64,000 nucleotides of DNA from Hemicordylus capensis (GCF_027244095.1 NC_069671.1:4526001-4590000), one strand, 5' to 3'. Positions 23,301 to 32,470 are shown, numbered from the stretch's first letter. A program made the numbers and translations. Notes: generated from the letters alone by a model not told the origin.

Positions 23301-26300
23301 CAGGTGGTGATGCATGGAAGGAACCGTGGCGGCAGGCCCCTCCTCTTCTGCATCTTTGCCACTTGACGCCATAGGAACATAGATGCCATATACCGAGTCA
23401 GACCACTGGTCCATCTCGCTCGACATTGTCTACCCAGACTGGCAGCGGCTTCTAGGGATGTGCATGAACTGATTCGGAAGCTCTTCTACGGACCTCCGAA
23501 CTGGTTTGAAAGTCTGGCGGTTCGGCCGGTTCGAAGGTGGGGGGTTACCTTTAAGGACCAGGGATGATGCTCTTACCCCCACCACCGTGTTTCCCCCACC
23601 AGCGCTGTGATTTAAAATGGTCCCACAGGGTGGCAACATACCTCCTTGCTGCCCTGGTGCACTTTGGACCAGAAGTACCCAGCATTGTGTGTGTTTGTGT
23701 GTCCCGCCCCCCACACCCGCCATCATCTTCGCAATGCCTAGACCAGGCCTCCTCAACTTAGGCCCCCCAGTTGTTTTTGGACTACAACTCCCATAATCCC
23801 CAGCCACATAATCCCCAGCCAAGGGATATGGGAGTTGTAGGCCAACATCTGCAGGAGGGCCCATGTTGAGCAGGCCTGGCCAAGACCAATATGAACCAAA
23901 TTGGGTACAGTTGTAGGGAAACCTCAATGGCGTAGTTTGTGATGGAGTCATCCACCTTGATCCAAGATGGCGGACGTGTAAACGTTTGAGGCGGAAGTAT
24001 GCTAACTTGTGAAGATGGTGATTATCCATTAAAATTAAAGTGAAAGGAAAGTAGGCAGGTTAGTTCTTATCAGAACATCTTATTTTTTTTAAAAAAAAGA
24101 AGACCATTTCCATTCATGTTTACTCAGACGTGAGCCTTGTTTATTTATTTATACATACATACAATCATACATTTTTATCCCGTTTATCCTCCAAGGAGCC
24201 CAGAGTGGTATGCAAGATTATGTTTATTCTCACAACAACCCTATGAGGTAGGTTAGGCTGGCCCAGAGTCACCCAGTGTGTTTCATGGCTGAACGGGGAT
24301 TTGAACGCGGGTCTTCTCAGTCCTAGTCTGACACTCAGTCCATTACACTACACTGGCTCAATGTCTTACTGCTGCTTATGGGACTTCCTCTTAAGAAGGG
24401 TGGGGCGGGGGGGGAGGAGAAGAACCGTGAGTTTGGGGGAAAGAAGTAGGACTGTGCATTGATTCCGACAAGGGGTTTTGGTTTCGTTTTAAACTTTGCT
24501 GCCACCCTGACCAGTGTTCCCTCGAACAGGGATTCCCAGATGTTGTGGACTACAACTCCCAGAATCCTCAGGCCAAGGCTATCCCCAAGCTGGGGGTGCT
24601 GGGAGTTGTAGTGAAGAACATCTGGAAATCCCTGTTCGGGGGAACACTGGGGGGTTGGACTACAACTCCCATCATCCCCAAGCACAATTTGTCATGATGG
24701 GTTGATAGGAGTTGTAGTCCAACAACAGCTGGCGTGCCATGGTGACCTGTCCCTGAGCTTACCACTCCTCACCTATATTGTGTTCTCCCTGCAGATGTTC
24801 AGAACCTTAAAAAAAAATACTGCAATATTTGCACTAAATCAGTAATTTCCCCACCCCAGTAACTGAAAGAATGCAAGAGCAGCAATTTATTTTTTTTTTA
24901 AGTAGGGCGAGGTGGTCTCAACAGCAGAATGCATGAAGCACAACCAACTTGTTTAGGAGAGCTGGTCTTGTGGTAGCAAGCATGACTTGTCCCCTTTGCT
25001 AAGCAGGGTCCACCCTGGTTGCATATGAAAGGGAGACTAGAAGTGTGAGCACTGGAAGAGAGTCCCCTCAGGGCATGATGGAGCCGCTCTGGGAAGAGCA
25101 GAAGGTTCCCAGTCTCCTCCCTAGCAGCATCTCCAAGAGAGGGCTGAGAGAGACTCCTGCCTGCAACCTTGGAGAGGCCGCTGCCGGTCTGTGAAGACAA
25201 TACTGAGCTTGATGGACCAATGGTCTGACTCAGTATATGGCAGCTTCCGATGTACTCCCAGGAAAATTCATGGAGGACAGGTCTATCAGTGGCTACTAGT
25301 CTGAGGGCTAGAGGCCACCTCCAGCCTTGGAGGCAAGGTGCCTCTCAATCCCAGTTGCCGGGGTGCAACCGCGGGAGAGAGGGCATGTCCTCAGGTCCTG
25401 CCTGTGGGCTTCCCAGTGGCATCTGGTGGGGCACTGTGTGAAACAGGATGTTGGACTAGATGGGCCTTGGGCCTGATCCAGCAGAGCTGTTCTTATGAAA
25501 GGGGAACGATCAGGTGGCAGGAAACTGTTTCAGGAAGTGATTTAAGGCTCTGCCACAAAGGCCAGAGAAGCAGACCACACTTAAATCGACATCCAACATG
25601 GTTTCGTCTCTTCCTTCCATTCCATGCCCCTGCAGAAGCCGCAGAAATGCTGCAGAAGCTCAGTAACAGAAGTGTGCGGAACTGGAAGGGCTCCGTGAGG
25701 TGGTAGGAATGGGGGAGGCAGAGACAACCCACTGGCATCGCTGCACTCCGAGTGCAGACGGAAAATAACAAGAATACACAAAAGCAGCCCGCAAAAACTG
25801 CTGGATGTGGAAACTCCATTTCTTGCCTGCATTCAGTTCACGGAAGTGAGCATAAGGAGGCCTTCTGTCCAGAAAGGCCAAGGAAACGTACAATTTTAAA
25901 AACAGAAATTACTGTTTGTTGTTCAGAGGGAAAGCAGAAGGCCGCATTTAATATTTCTTTCTTGCCGTCTCTATTACAAATACACATCAGAGTCAAAACT
26001 AACTCCAAACATAAATTCATGTGCTTTTAACTCTCTGCCTCACCTATGAAATCGGGTTCTTTTTCTTTCCCTTCCTTTCTATCTCTCTATCTAATTTATA
26101 TACCGCCCTTCCAAAAATGGCTCAGGGCAGTCAAGCTATGAGAGACAGATCACAAATAGTGACTTTCTATTAGCCATTTAGATTTGAGTTTCACAATTAT
26201 TTATATGCTTGTGCACATTATTGTTGTCTGCATATTACACTTCTGGATCTAAATCCTCGTACTTTTAGGAACATAGGAACACTGGATCCATTGGTCCATA

Positions 26301-28032
26301 GAGCTCAGTATTGTCTTCACAGACTGGCAGCGGCTTCTCCAAGGTTGCAGGCAGGCGTTTCTCTCAGCTCTATCTGGAAATGCTGCCAGGGAGGGAACCT
26401 GGAACCTTCTGCTCTTCCCAGAGCAGCTCCATCCCCTAAGGGGAATATCCTACACGCCATCTCCCATTCAAATGCAACCAGGTCAGACCCTGCTTAGCAA
26501 AGGGGACAATTCATGCTTGCTACCACAAGACATGCAGTGAAAGCACCAATCACCTACTGGGCGCTTTCCCGATTAACCCCTACCACAGTGTCACAACATA
26601 TCTGCAAAGTGTGGTTCCGCATTTCCTGTGTTGTGACACCACAGTCCCTACGCTGACAGCAGGGTGCCGTTCACATTTCAGATGCCGCCTTTCGGATTTT
26701 ATCGCTGCAATTTATTGCTATAAAGGTTGCTGTATTTTCCGGTTGTTCATTTTTGCGAGACTGCTCCCCCTGCTGATCCCTTTGCTATTTATGTTTTGAA
26801 TGCGATTTGCCTGAACCGAAGCATTTTGCCGCCGTTGGGCGGGTAATCTGGGAAGCGCCATGATAAATCCAGGGAGGATAGATCTATCAATGTCTGCTAG
26901 CTATAACAGCTAAATGGAACTTCCATGTTTGCAGGTAGTATACCTGAGGACGTATAGCTGGGGAGGGCTCTCCCAAGGGTTGTGGGTTTCCCATCTGGCT
27001 AGCAGGTATTGGAAACAGGCTTAGATGGACCTTTGGTAGCAAAACAATCCCAAATGCATGATAGGAAGTGAAAGCGATCTTCTCCGTAGCGGACGCTGCC
27101 TTTGTTTTTTAGCTGTCATCTCCAGCAATGAGGGCTAGGATGCTTTAAAAAAGAAAAGAAAACTGGAGTTCTCGGGGAATAGATGTCTGCGCTCGTGGTT
27201 ACGGTGGTGGAAGTCAGCATTTCCATTCGGCCGTCTGATTGCAACCATGTGGGAAATCGCCATCCCGACAGTGGCGCTCCAGTGGGCTTTTTTCTCCTCT
27301 CTTCTAATTCTGGCAACCGTTGTCGAGTGAAGGAATCTGGCGCCGACCGCAGCCCTTCTGTAGCAAATCACAGGCCTTTGCAAAAAGAGCCTTGTACTGA
27401 CTAAAGAATTCTAAGGCCACACATGCATGACTTTGAAAGAAAACACAAGACAGTAATTATGATGCAGGAAGTTTCCCACCAGTGGAGGTTAACTCCTGTA
27501 ATTCTGGTGTATGGTTTCTGCAGATAGAAGCAGCACACACTGGACGTTTTTCACACCCGGCTTTTAGCTCGCATCTCCTCTGGAATGGAGGGTGTGTAGT
27601 CACACACCAGCCAGATTTAAGCCGAACTCCCTGCGAGCTATCGGGGACCACTTCACACCCGATTCGGGTTTTTCATTGTGCGTTAAAGTGTCACCCGATT
27701 TATACCCGGGGTTAAAAAAAAATCCACTTTTTGCATTGTTGTTTTTTGGGGCAACTTTGAACTCATAGTAACGCCTTGCAGAAAACCCACGGTAAAGCTT
27801 GCTGTCTGGGAAAGCTCCTGGAAGTTTTCCACACAGGGCTTTAAAAGCCCTTTAATTCACATCTCCTTTGGAAAGGAGGGGGTGCATTCACATATCGGGC
27901 AGATCTGCCCCGAAATCCTTGTGAGCTCTTGGGGACCACTTCACACACAATTTGGGGTTTTCACTGCGCGTTAGAGTGCAGTCCAATTTATACCCAGAGC
28001 CTCTGGATGGGGCGGTATATAAATATAATTTA

Positions 28033-28070
<38 letters not shown>

Positions 28071-28224
28071 TCCGGGATTTTTAATTCCCAGTATAGATTG
28101 GGAACAGCCTATATTCTGCGACGATATCTATAACACTTGACAATAAAATTCAGCCATCCCAGGTCCTTGGGAAGGACTCGATGTCTGGATAAAACAAACC
28201 AGTCAATAACACCTGTCTGACTGT

Positions 28225-28255
<31 letters not shown>

Positions 28256-30035
28256 TCCAGGATTTTTAAAAATCCACTTTTTGTATCGGGTTAGGGGGAT
28301 AACTTTGCAGTAAAGCCTCGCAGGAAACCCACGGTAAACCCTGCTGTGTGGGAAATTTCCTGGCTTGTGTAAAGAAAGAGTAAAGAGGGGCTCCAGTTGG
28401 TGGGCCTTGGGGTGCAGATCCTGGATACGAATACGACAAATATTAATATACTCCTTTTCAACAGAAGCCCCCAAAGTGGTTTACAGAGATATATAAATAA
28501 ATAAGATGGCCCCCTGTCCCCAAAGGGCTCACAATCTAAAACCAAGCAACGTAAGAGAGACCCCAGCAACAGCCACTGGTGGGATGCTGTGCTAGGGACG
28601 GATAGGGCCAGTTGCTCTCCCCTGCTTGACAAAGATAATGCTTGGAGACCGCCAGGTGCAGTTCCCTGTCTCAAAGCAGGGGCTGTCAAACCTTGATCCC
28701 CAGATGCTGTCGGACTACAATTCCCATCACCCCCATCACAATGGCATTGCGGCTGGGGGTGATGGGAGTTGTAGTCCAGCAACATCTGGGGACCCACATT
28801 TGAGGCTTTAGGAACCTCTGACATCTCTTTGCTTCCCCTCTCCAGAGAGCGTGAGCGACAGCAAGGACAAGTTCTCCGCCACCTGCAACCTGGTGGAGAA
28901 GATGGCGCCGCCCATCAGCGAGGAGGAGGCCGGGGAGTACACCATCCTCAAAGAGAGCAGCTCCACCCAGGCGGACAGCGAGACGCCCTTGCTGAAGTCC
29001 TCCGACAGCGAGCGCTCGTCGTGCGGCTCCAGCTCGGCCAGCGGCGCGCTCTACGCCCGGATCGCCCGCCTCTCCAAGCAGTCCCGAGACGACGACGAAA
29101 ATGCCCTGGAGAGCAAGAGCGCCAAGCCCCCGTCCCCAGAGCGAGCCAAGCCCCCTCCTCCGGACCCCTCGACGAAGCCCAAGGTCTCCTGGATCCACAG
29201 CAAGTATAACTCGAACCAGTCCAACTCCCTGCCTGCCATCGGCATGGCCGATTCGATGGAGGCCAAGCAGGGGCTGGCCAAGAGGAAGAGGAGCCCCAGC
29301 GAGACATCAGCCGGGGTTCACGGCAAAGCAGACGAGAAGGCCCCCGCCAGGTGCAAAGAGAAGGCCCCCAAACACCCCAAGGAGCTGAGCTCCCTCGAGG
29401 GCAAAGGCCTCGCGGCGGGCTCCGGAGACCAGCCGTCGCCCTCCAGACCGAAGCAGAGGCACAAAGCCAGCCCCGAGCAGATGGAGAACATCAACGGAGC
29501 CGTCCAGAGCGTGATCAAAAAGAGGGGGAGTTATCCCCCCGAACGGAAAGGGGGTGATGCCCCCAAGAGCCCCAACCACAGCAAGCCCCGCTCCGAAGGC
29601 CTCCATCCCCACTTGGCTTCGGAAGCTGTGACGCTGCTGAACGCCCAGCTGAAAGAAAAGACTCAGAGCCTCAACCGGGCGGACGGGGGCACCCGGCAGA
29701 ATGGGGTGAGCCCCCTGCCGGCCCAGAGGGAGAAGCCGACCCCGCCGCAGAAGGCCAAGCGTTCTGTGGCCACCAGTGGCCAGAAGTCCAGCAAGGCCGT
29801 GCTGCCCACCTCCCCCAACCTGCAGAAGCTCATCAGCCCGGTTGCCGAGGCCCCGGCCGGTGACGCCCGCAAAGTGGAGAAGCCAGGCCCCGGGAGCAAC
29901 CCCGAGCCGGCGCCCGCGAGCGGCGAGCCGGCCGTCAAGAAGACACCCATCAAGAAGCCTCCCAGAAAGAAGAGCCGAGAAGTGGCCACGGACCAGCCCA
30001 AAGCGCCCATGATGCCACCGCAGACTGTGCAGTAA
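5247..30035 (+). CDS. SCARF2: SCARF2, scavenger receptor class F member 2 (3' five exons, partial)
   Basis: Exons join 5247-5350, 7600-7717, 9605-9723, 23000-23152 and 28846-30035. All junctions are GT-AG and keep one frame, giving 560 codons plus stop. The product is the C-terminal part of a type I membrane protein: end of the Cys-rich EGF-like ectodomain, one transmembrane helix, a CCCCVC juxtamembrane stretch, then a long basic, Ser/Pro-rich cytoplasmic tail. I recognise SCARF2 (SREC-II) from the tail blocks RRLCGRFSRIGMKLPR, SSFDTTDEGPVYCVPHE, PPPPDPSTKPKVSWIH and TPIKKPPRKKSRE, which match the mammalian protein as I remember it. In the family the ectodomain mediates cell adhesion through SCARF1, and human SCARF2 loss causes Van den Ende-Gupta syndrome. 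The start codon, signal peptide and earlier EGF repeats must lie upstream. The first base of the first exon completes a codon begun in an unseen exon. The gene runs in the same direction as DGCR6. Confidence 0.95.
5774..6384. repeat. 611-bp inverted repeat (palindrome)
   Basis: Bases 5774-5872 are a perfect reverse complement of 6286-6384 (99 bp, centre 6079). Inner arms stay similar with small gaps to about 6000 and 6165, leaving a short spacer. Inner sequence is related to a dispersed family (ttcggccggttcgaaggt) also at 23454-23690. Confidence 0.9.
6770..7095 (+). mobile_element. LINE 3' end (L2/CR1-like tail)
   Basis: Shows ggttgctgccccaagacttt, ctccccatctctggcaa, a T-rich run, cctccctgagccttttcgaa and gggaggtataaa, ending in a (caat)n repeat. 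A related copy is at 40525-40780. The exact family is not certain. Confidence 0.6.
7246..7381. mobile_element. Palindromic hAT-like MITE with perfect 8-bp duplication
   Basis: 136 bp, beginning CAGGGATTCTCAGTGTTGGG and ending CAACATCGAGAATCCCTG. It is flanked by identical GTTTAGTG at 7238-7245 and 7382-7389. Confidence 0.92.
7600..7717 (+). CDS. SCARF2: SCARF2 exon: transmembrane segment
   Basis: Acceptor ctctttcag ends at 7599 and donor gtaagc starts at 7718. The peptide begins EANQRMG and runs into a ~22-residue helix of Val, Ala, Leu and Ile, then CCCCVC and a basic stop-transfer RKK. The cysteine cluster is a likely palmitoylation site (inference). The exon fixes the type I topology of the receptor. 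Confidence 0.93.
7718..9604 (+). other. SCARF2 intron
   Basis: Holds a reverse LINE 3' end (7855-8060, ataccgcccaaaacctacgt), a full 5S-tRNA SINE (8205-8512) and fragments of the GGCAACCC-ended MITE near 8940-9510. No extra exon seen. Confidence 0.75.
8205..8512 (+). mobile_element. 5S-tRNA SINE, full length
   Basis: 5S-like head (agctaagcagggtc, tttgaatgggagact), shortened tRNA unit, body and CR1-like tail ending ttcctatg. Confidence 0.88.
9605..9723 (+). CDS. SCARF2: SCARF2 exon: juxtamembrane basic tail
   Basis: Acceptor cattgcag precedes 9605 and donor gtaagg follows 9723. It encodes SKKSPRRLCGRFSRIGMK followed by LPRIPLRRQKLPKVV, a strongly basic cytoplasmic block conserved in SCARF2. 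The exon ends with G, which joins TG of the next exon to give the third Val of the KVVVAHHD block. Confidence 0.94.
10155..10445 (+). mobile_element. 5S-tRNA SINE, full length
   Basis: 5S-like head (gctaagcagagtctgccctg, tgaatgggagact), deleted tRNA unit, body and tail. It abuts a reverse fragment of the second tRNA SINE family (about 10125-10154). Confidence 0.88.
11511..11812 (-). mobile_element. 5S-tRNA SINE
   Basis: Reverse orientation from aacataggaagctgccatat to the 5S head. A CR1-like tail fragment (ctgttcttatgttcttaag) interrupts the head near 11768. Confidence 0.85.
11974..13658 (-). mobile_element. R4/Dong-like LINE, truncated, reverse transcriptase visible
   Basis: Three adjoining reading frames on the - strand (13702-13067, 13056-12412, 12405-11974) read as one polyprotein broken by two frame changes or stops. 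Recognisable parts: a Lys/Gln-rich N-terminal region, then SNYRPITCLPTMFKLLTGII, QLPVEQKGNCPNTKGTKDQL, the motif-A region AWIDYKKALDSLPHTWILK, RRGIFQGNSLSPLLFVIAMT and the catalytic HLLYMDDLKLYG. This block order is typical of R4/Dong elements with one ORF and a downstream restriction-like endonuclease. The C-terminal zinc-knuckle and endonuclease parts are missing. A Sauria SINE abuts the N-terminal end. Family assignment is from memory, so moderate. Confidence 0.75.
13658..13889 (-). mobile_element. Sauria SINE
   Basis: Reverse copy: (tta)n tail, cttcctccaaggagcccaga, then box B (gaactcgggtct reversed) and box A (ccagcactctaaccact) of the tRNA-like head, ending ggctctc. The tail is of the type shared with Bov-B LINEs. 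Confidence 0.92.
14112..14335. repeat. Inverted repeat with ~95-bp arms
   Basis: The left arm tcaacagaccctggtttatt to ggaattggttgg is matched in reverse by ccaattccacaccatg to aaccaggttctgttgac. Spacer is about 35 bp. Confidence 0.85.
14438..14524. mobile_element. Short MITE (CAGTGTTCCCTCTAA type) in duplication copy B
   Basis: Starts CAGTGTTCCCTCTAAC and ends GGAACACTG. It is absent from copy A at the matching site and flanked by atccctgg (14430-14437) and atccccag (14525-14532), an 8-bp duplication with two changes. Confidence 0.8.
15478..15777 (-). mobile_element. 5S-tRNA SINE, full length
   Basis: Reverse copy from acgtaggaagctgccatata through tctcccattcaaatgcaacc to gctaccacaagaccagctct. 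Confidence 0.88.
16493..16790 (-). mobile_element. 5S-tRNA SINE, full length
   Basis: Reverse copy with tail, body, shortened tRNA unit (cttcccagagtggctcc) and 5S head (tctcccattcatatgcaacc, gaccctgcttagct). Confidence 0.88.
16990..17124. mobile_element. Palindromic hAT-like MITE with perfect 8-bp duplication
   Basis: 135 bp, from CAGGGTTTCTCAATCTTGGG to CCAAGGTTGAGAAACCCTG. Identical GTGTAGAG flanks it at 16982-16989 and 17125-17132. Confidence 0.92.
17475..17858. mobile_element. pogo/Tigger-like MITE, 384 bp
   Basis: Ends CAGTCTTTCCTCGCCAATCG and, inverted, CAGTCATCCCTTGCCAAG. It is flanked by TA on both sides (17473-17474 and 17859-17860). No transposase. Confidence 0.8.
18396..19177. 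mobile_element. Unclassified repeat with TAGGGATGTGC-type ends
   Basis: Begins tagggatgtgcgaatcgatt and ends tttgtgcacacccctaa. Internally it has two similar ~200-bp modules (gggtggtagttcccaatggg and gggtggtagtgcccaatggg). Related pieces are at 23454-23690, 34895-35000 and 45866-46090. Confidence 0.6.
20147..20424 (+). mobile_element. 5S-tRNA SINE inserted in another SINE
   Basis: Forward copy from catgacttgtccccttagct to gcttcctatgttcctaa, lying between the two halves of a reverse copy of the same family. Confidence 0.85.
20566..20808 (-). mobile_element. Sauria SINE
   Basis: Reverse copy: A/T-rich tail, ctcttcctccaaggagccca, box B and box A regions, ending cacgctggctct. Confidence 0.92.
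21730..22032 (-). mobile_element. 5S-tRNA SINE, full length
   Basis: Reverse copy from ggaacacaggcagctgcctt to ggctaccacaagaccagctc. Confidence 0.88.
22061..22301. mobile_element. DNA element with GGAGGTTTTTCACACAGGGC ends, 241 bp
   Basis: Terminal inverted repeats GGAGGTTTTTCACACAGGGC and, inverted, GGAGGTTTTTCATACCTGGC. This is the clearest copy of a family scattered through the SCARF2 introns. Confidence 0.75.
22304..22770. mobile_element. Longer relative of the GGAG-ended element, 467 bp
   Basis: Ends GGAGTTATTCGCACATGGCT and, inverted, GGAGGCTTTATAGACAGGGC. A reverse copy lies at 31957-32416. It abuts the 241-bp element with only two bases between. Confidence 0.7.
23000..23152 (+). CDS. 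SCARF2: SCARF2 exon: conserved SFSSFDTTDEGPVYCVPHE block
   Basis: Acceptor gtctcgtag ends at 22999 and donor gtgagt starts at 23153. It encodes AHHDLENTMNCSFIEPPS, then LEQPSPSWSSRGSFSSFD and TTDEGPVYCVPHE, close to the mammalian protein. The preceding intron is about 13.3 kb, the largest in the visible gene, and full of mobile elements. Confidence 0.95.
23748..23879. mobile_element. Palindromic MITE (CAGGCCTGCTCAAC type)
   Basis: Starts caggcctcctcaacttaggc and ends catgttgagcaggcctg. Flanks gcctagac and gccaagac match at 7 of 8 bases. Confidence 0.85.
24138..24360 (-). mobile_element. Sauria SINE
   Basis: Reverse copy with tccaaggagcccagagtggt, gaacgcgggtcttctcagtc and ending cactggctca. 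Confidence 0.88.
24510..24655. mobile_element. Palindromic MITE (CAGTGTTCCCTCTAA type)
   Basis: Starts cagtgttccctcgaacaggg and ends ccctgttcgggggaacactg. A second hairpin with the ACTACAACTCCCATCAT core follows at about 24657-24730. Confidence 0.8.
24955..25252 (+). mobile_element. 5S-tRNA SINE, full length
   Basis: Forward copy: gagagctggtcttgtggtag, tgctaagcagggtccaccct, body, and tail ending ggcagcttccgatgt. Confidence 0.88.
25259..25498 (+). mobile_element. CR1 LINE 3' end
   Basis: Contains tctatcagtggctactagtc, ggacaggatgttggac-type sequence, ctagatgggccttgggcctg, and ends cagagctgttcttatg. Confidence 0.8.
26268..26532 (-). mobile_element. 5S-tRNA SINE
   Basis: Reverse copy with a short tail, body, shortened tRNA unit and 5S head (atctcccattcaaatgcaac). 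Confidence 0.85.
28032..28253 (+). repeat. Two AAT microsatellites
   Basis: (AAT)n runs at about 28032-28068 and 28226-28253, between halves of a foldback module. Confidence 0.95.
28455..28625 (-). mobile_element. LINE 3' end (gattgtgagcccttcgg family)
   Basis: Reverse copy (ccccaaagggctcacaatct, ccactggtgggatgctgt). Forward copies at 38165-38405, 56395-56620 and 63195-63437 end in ttgtaaaccactttgaga-type sequence and a T/G-rich repeat. Confidence 0.65.
28686..28805. mobile_element. Palindromic MITE just before the last SCARF2 exon
   Basis: Arms aaccttgatccccagatgct and tctggggacccacatttgag enclose ggactacaattcccatcacc and its inverse. It lies about 40 bases upstream of the 28846 acceptor. 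Confidence 0.75.
28846..30035 (+). CDS. SCARF2: SCARF2 terminal coding exon
   Basis: Acceptor ctctccag ends at 28845; the stop TAA is at 30033-30035. The ~397-residue tail is rich in Lys, Ser, Pro and Glu and predicted disordered. It holds the conserved PPPPDPSTKPKVSWIH block near 29155-29200 and the C-terminal run KKTPIKKPPRKKSREVA near 29938-29990. Composition is GC-rich, unlike the surrounding introns. Long reading frames on the opposite strand here are shadows of this exon. Confidence 0.96.
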
Positions 30036-30625
30036 AGGTGGCCCTTGCCGGAGGTCCCTTTCGGTGGCCGGCCAGAAGGCGTCCACGGGAGGGGCAGCGC
30101 CGGTCTTGTGGGAAGGCGAGGGCCAGAAGAAGACTTGGGGGGAGATGTCCCTCTCCCGCATTGAGGCACAGACCCCGATGCCAAGGGAGGCCCTCTCCCC
30201 CCACCCCACAACAGCAGGCCGAAAGCACTTCTGATGTTTTCCCCACTTTGCCGAGCAGGGAGGGGACTTTGTGGACCAAGCGCTGGCGCCTGGCAGCTCG
30301 GGGTGGGAGGGCAGGGTGGGCCTTATTTGTACGCGTATTATCCTTGCATACGATACGCCGTGCTTTTCTCCCTAGGAACACGCGCGTTGTTATAACCTGC
30401 AGCATGGAATGGTGGGGTTTCTGTAACCTAGCTCGGTCTGGGACATGGGTCACCAAAGGTTGAGGCAATGGGAGGCGCCTTTCTCTTCTCGCCGGCATCA
30501 ACCGCATGGCCGCCGCGAAGCCCGCATGTCCTGAACGACACGAGGGCCGTTTGGGACGGGAGTCGAGTCGAGCAGCTCCATCGAAAGCTTCCTCCATTAA
30601 AAGGGCAAAAAGTGTCTTTCTGTCT
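30036..30625 (+). other. SCARF2: SCARF2 3' UTR (inferred)
   Basis: Sequence between the SCARF2 stop and a candidate poly(A) signal. It is GC-rich, holds no recognisable repeat, and is followed by repeat-dominated DNA from about 30670. The extent is inferred from the ATTAAA site. Confidence 0.6.
30596..30601 (+). terminator. SCARF2: Candidate SCARF2 poly(A) signal ATTAAA
   Basis: ATTAAA, the commonest variant poly(A) hexamer, lies about 560 bases past the stop. It is followed within 15 bases by a GT/T-rich stretch (gtgtctttctgtctcc) suited to CstF binding. Confidence 0.55.
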
Positions 30626-31457
30626 CCTGGCGAGCGAACGGCTTCTGTGCTCAAGGCGACACGTGTGATGGGAACAGGCGAGGCCGCCGTATTGCCAGAC
30701 CATTGGCCCTCTGGTCCAGTATTGTCCGCGCAGACTGGAAGCAGCTCCCCAGGGTCAGGCTAAGCTCTTCCCCAGCTGAGCTGTCGGAGAGTTTTTGAAC
30801 TGGAGAGGCCAGGGGATTGGACCGGAACCCTTTTGCAAACAAATCATATGCTCTAGCATGGAGGCGTGGTCCCTCCCCGGCAGCTGGGGATTCTGGGAGT
30901 TGTAGTCCACAACATCTGGGCATCCCTGTCTGAGGGAACACTGGGCCCAACATCTGGGGACCTCAGCAGTGTTCCCTTGAACAGGGATTCCCAGATATTG
31001 TAGACTATAACTCCCATAATCCCCAAGCAAAAGGCATTGTAGCTGGGGATTCTGGAGGTTGTAGTCCACAACATATGGACATCCCTTGTATATGTATAAA
31101 GCATTCTTCCCCACCTTGCATCCCTCTCCCCATCTCCCCCACTTCCTTGAAGCCTCACAAGGCAAGCATATATTTTATTCGGCCTTGCAAGATGCCATGA
31201 CTTTGATGGCCCTTCATAAATTAATAACAAGGACAGAAATGGAGAACATGGCACTATCCCCGTCCACAGGTAACAGCTCCGTAAACGTACACTCTGAATT
31301 TTGAATGGTTGGAAGCCTGTTCTTGCACTGTTTCCATTCCTTTGAAGAGACTGTGCAGGAGAACTTCCCAGTGGCTTTTGTCCTCTGGGGTCAAAGCTAT
31401 GAGTGGAATTCTGCCACGTGGAATGCACCCAGCATTCACCACCAGACCTTACTTCCA

Positions 31458-31595
31458 GGGATTCTCAACATTGGCTCCCGAGATGTTTTTGGACTTCATC
31501 TCCCATAATCCCCAACTAAAGGCCACTGGGGCTGGGGATTATGGGAGATGAAGTCCAATAACGTCTCGGGACCCAACGTTGAGAATCCCTCGTCT
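31458..31595. mobile_element. Palindromic hAT-like MITE (CAGGGATTCTCAAC type)
   Basis: Starts cagggattctcaacattggc and ends acccaacgttgagaatccct, with long matching arms around ccccaactaaaggcc. Confidence 0.85.
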
Positions 31596-31723
31596 AGAGA
31601 ACTGCAGAATTGGAAGAAGCCCTGCTCAGTGCAGGAATTATGTATCTAAAACATTTCTAAGTGCTTTCCTACCTAAATAAATATGCAAAGCAGTTTCCAA
31701 CCTTAAGACAATAAAACACCAGT

Positions 31724-32470
31724 AAATAGCACCACGCCACCTAATGGTGCAGAGAGGAAATGACTTGACTAGCAAGCCAGAGGCTGCCGGTTCAAATCCC
31801 CACTGGTATGTTTCCCAGACTATGGGAAATGCCTCTATCAGGCAGCAGCGATACAGGAAGATGCTGAAAGGCATCATCTCATACTGAGCGGGAGGAGGCA
31901 ATGGTCAACCCTTCCTGTATTCTACCAAAGACAACCACAGGGCTTTGTGGCCACCAGGAGGCTTTACAGACAGGGCTTCTACCCCGAATCTCCTTCAGAA
32001 GAGAGTGTGTGTGTTCACACACCAGACAAACCTCCCCCGAAGTCCCTTCGAGATCCTTGGACCCACTCCACACACCAATCGGGCTTTGTCTTGCAAATCC
32101 TAGCTTGTCCCAATGTATTTTTTGGTTTTTAAAACAGCTGGAGCAAATAGGGAGAGGCACTGGTGTAGAATCATTAGCATGATAAGAGGGATACTCTCTT
32201 TAGAAATGCAGAGATAGCTCTTGAGTAATCTCTCTCTCCCCACCCCACCCACCCCATTGGCTAGAAGGAGGACACAGAGGCTTGCGCTGTGAACTTGCAT
32301 CAAAACAAAACCCGAGAGCAGAGGGAGGGGCTGCTTCCCTCAATGCTGCAAGTGTGATTCGAAGGGGCTTCGCTCAACATTTACTCCGCAGCATGAAGCC
32401 ATGTGCAAATCACTCCCACGATACCGACTCGACGGCACACTTGACCTTTAAATAAGCGCCACAGAGTTTA
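31724..32470 (+). mobile_element. Second tRNA SINE family, split by a DNA element
   Basis: Head with box B (gccggttcaaatccccac), body (gcagcgatacaggaagatgc, atcatctcatactgagcggg) to 31956, then a DNA element to 32416, then the SINE end (ataccgactcgacggcacac). Other copies are at 32497-32765, 44102-44335 (-), 53600-53860 and 59363-59495 (-). Confidence 0.8.
31957..32416. mobile_element. 467-bp-type DNA element, reverse copy
   Basis: Reverse of the 22304-22770 element (ggaggctttacagacagggc to catgtgcaaatcactcc). Confidence 0.75.

Larger units (their letters stand above)
23153..28845 (+). other. SCARF2 intron (5.7 kb)
   Basis: Holds a SINE fragment (23372-23453), a GTGCATGAAC-type repeat (23454-23690), MITEs (23748-23879 and 24510-24735), a Sauria SINE, two 5S-tRNA SINEs, a CR1 3' end, two or more foldback modules and AAT microsatellites. 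Stretches 25500-26080 and 27050-27480 look unique without splice-flanked frames. Confidence 0.75.

Noticed and set aside
28016-28260. Short AAT repeats read as a CRISPR-like or regulatory array
   Set aside because: Simple trinucleotide microsatellites with no spacers.
29307-30209. 300-codon open frame on the - strand
   Set aside because: Exact shadow of the GC-rich last SCARF2 exon, whose + frame is clearly conserved.
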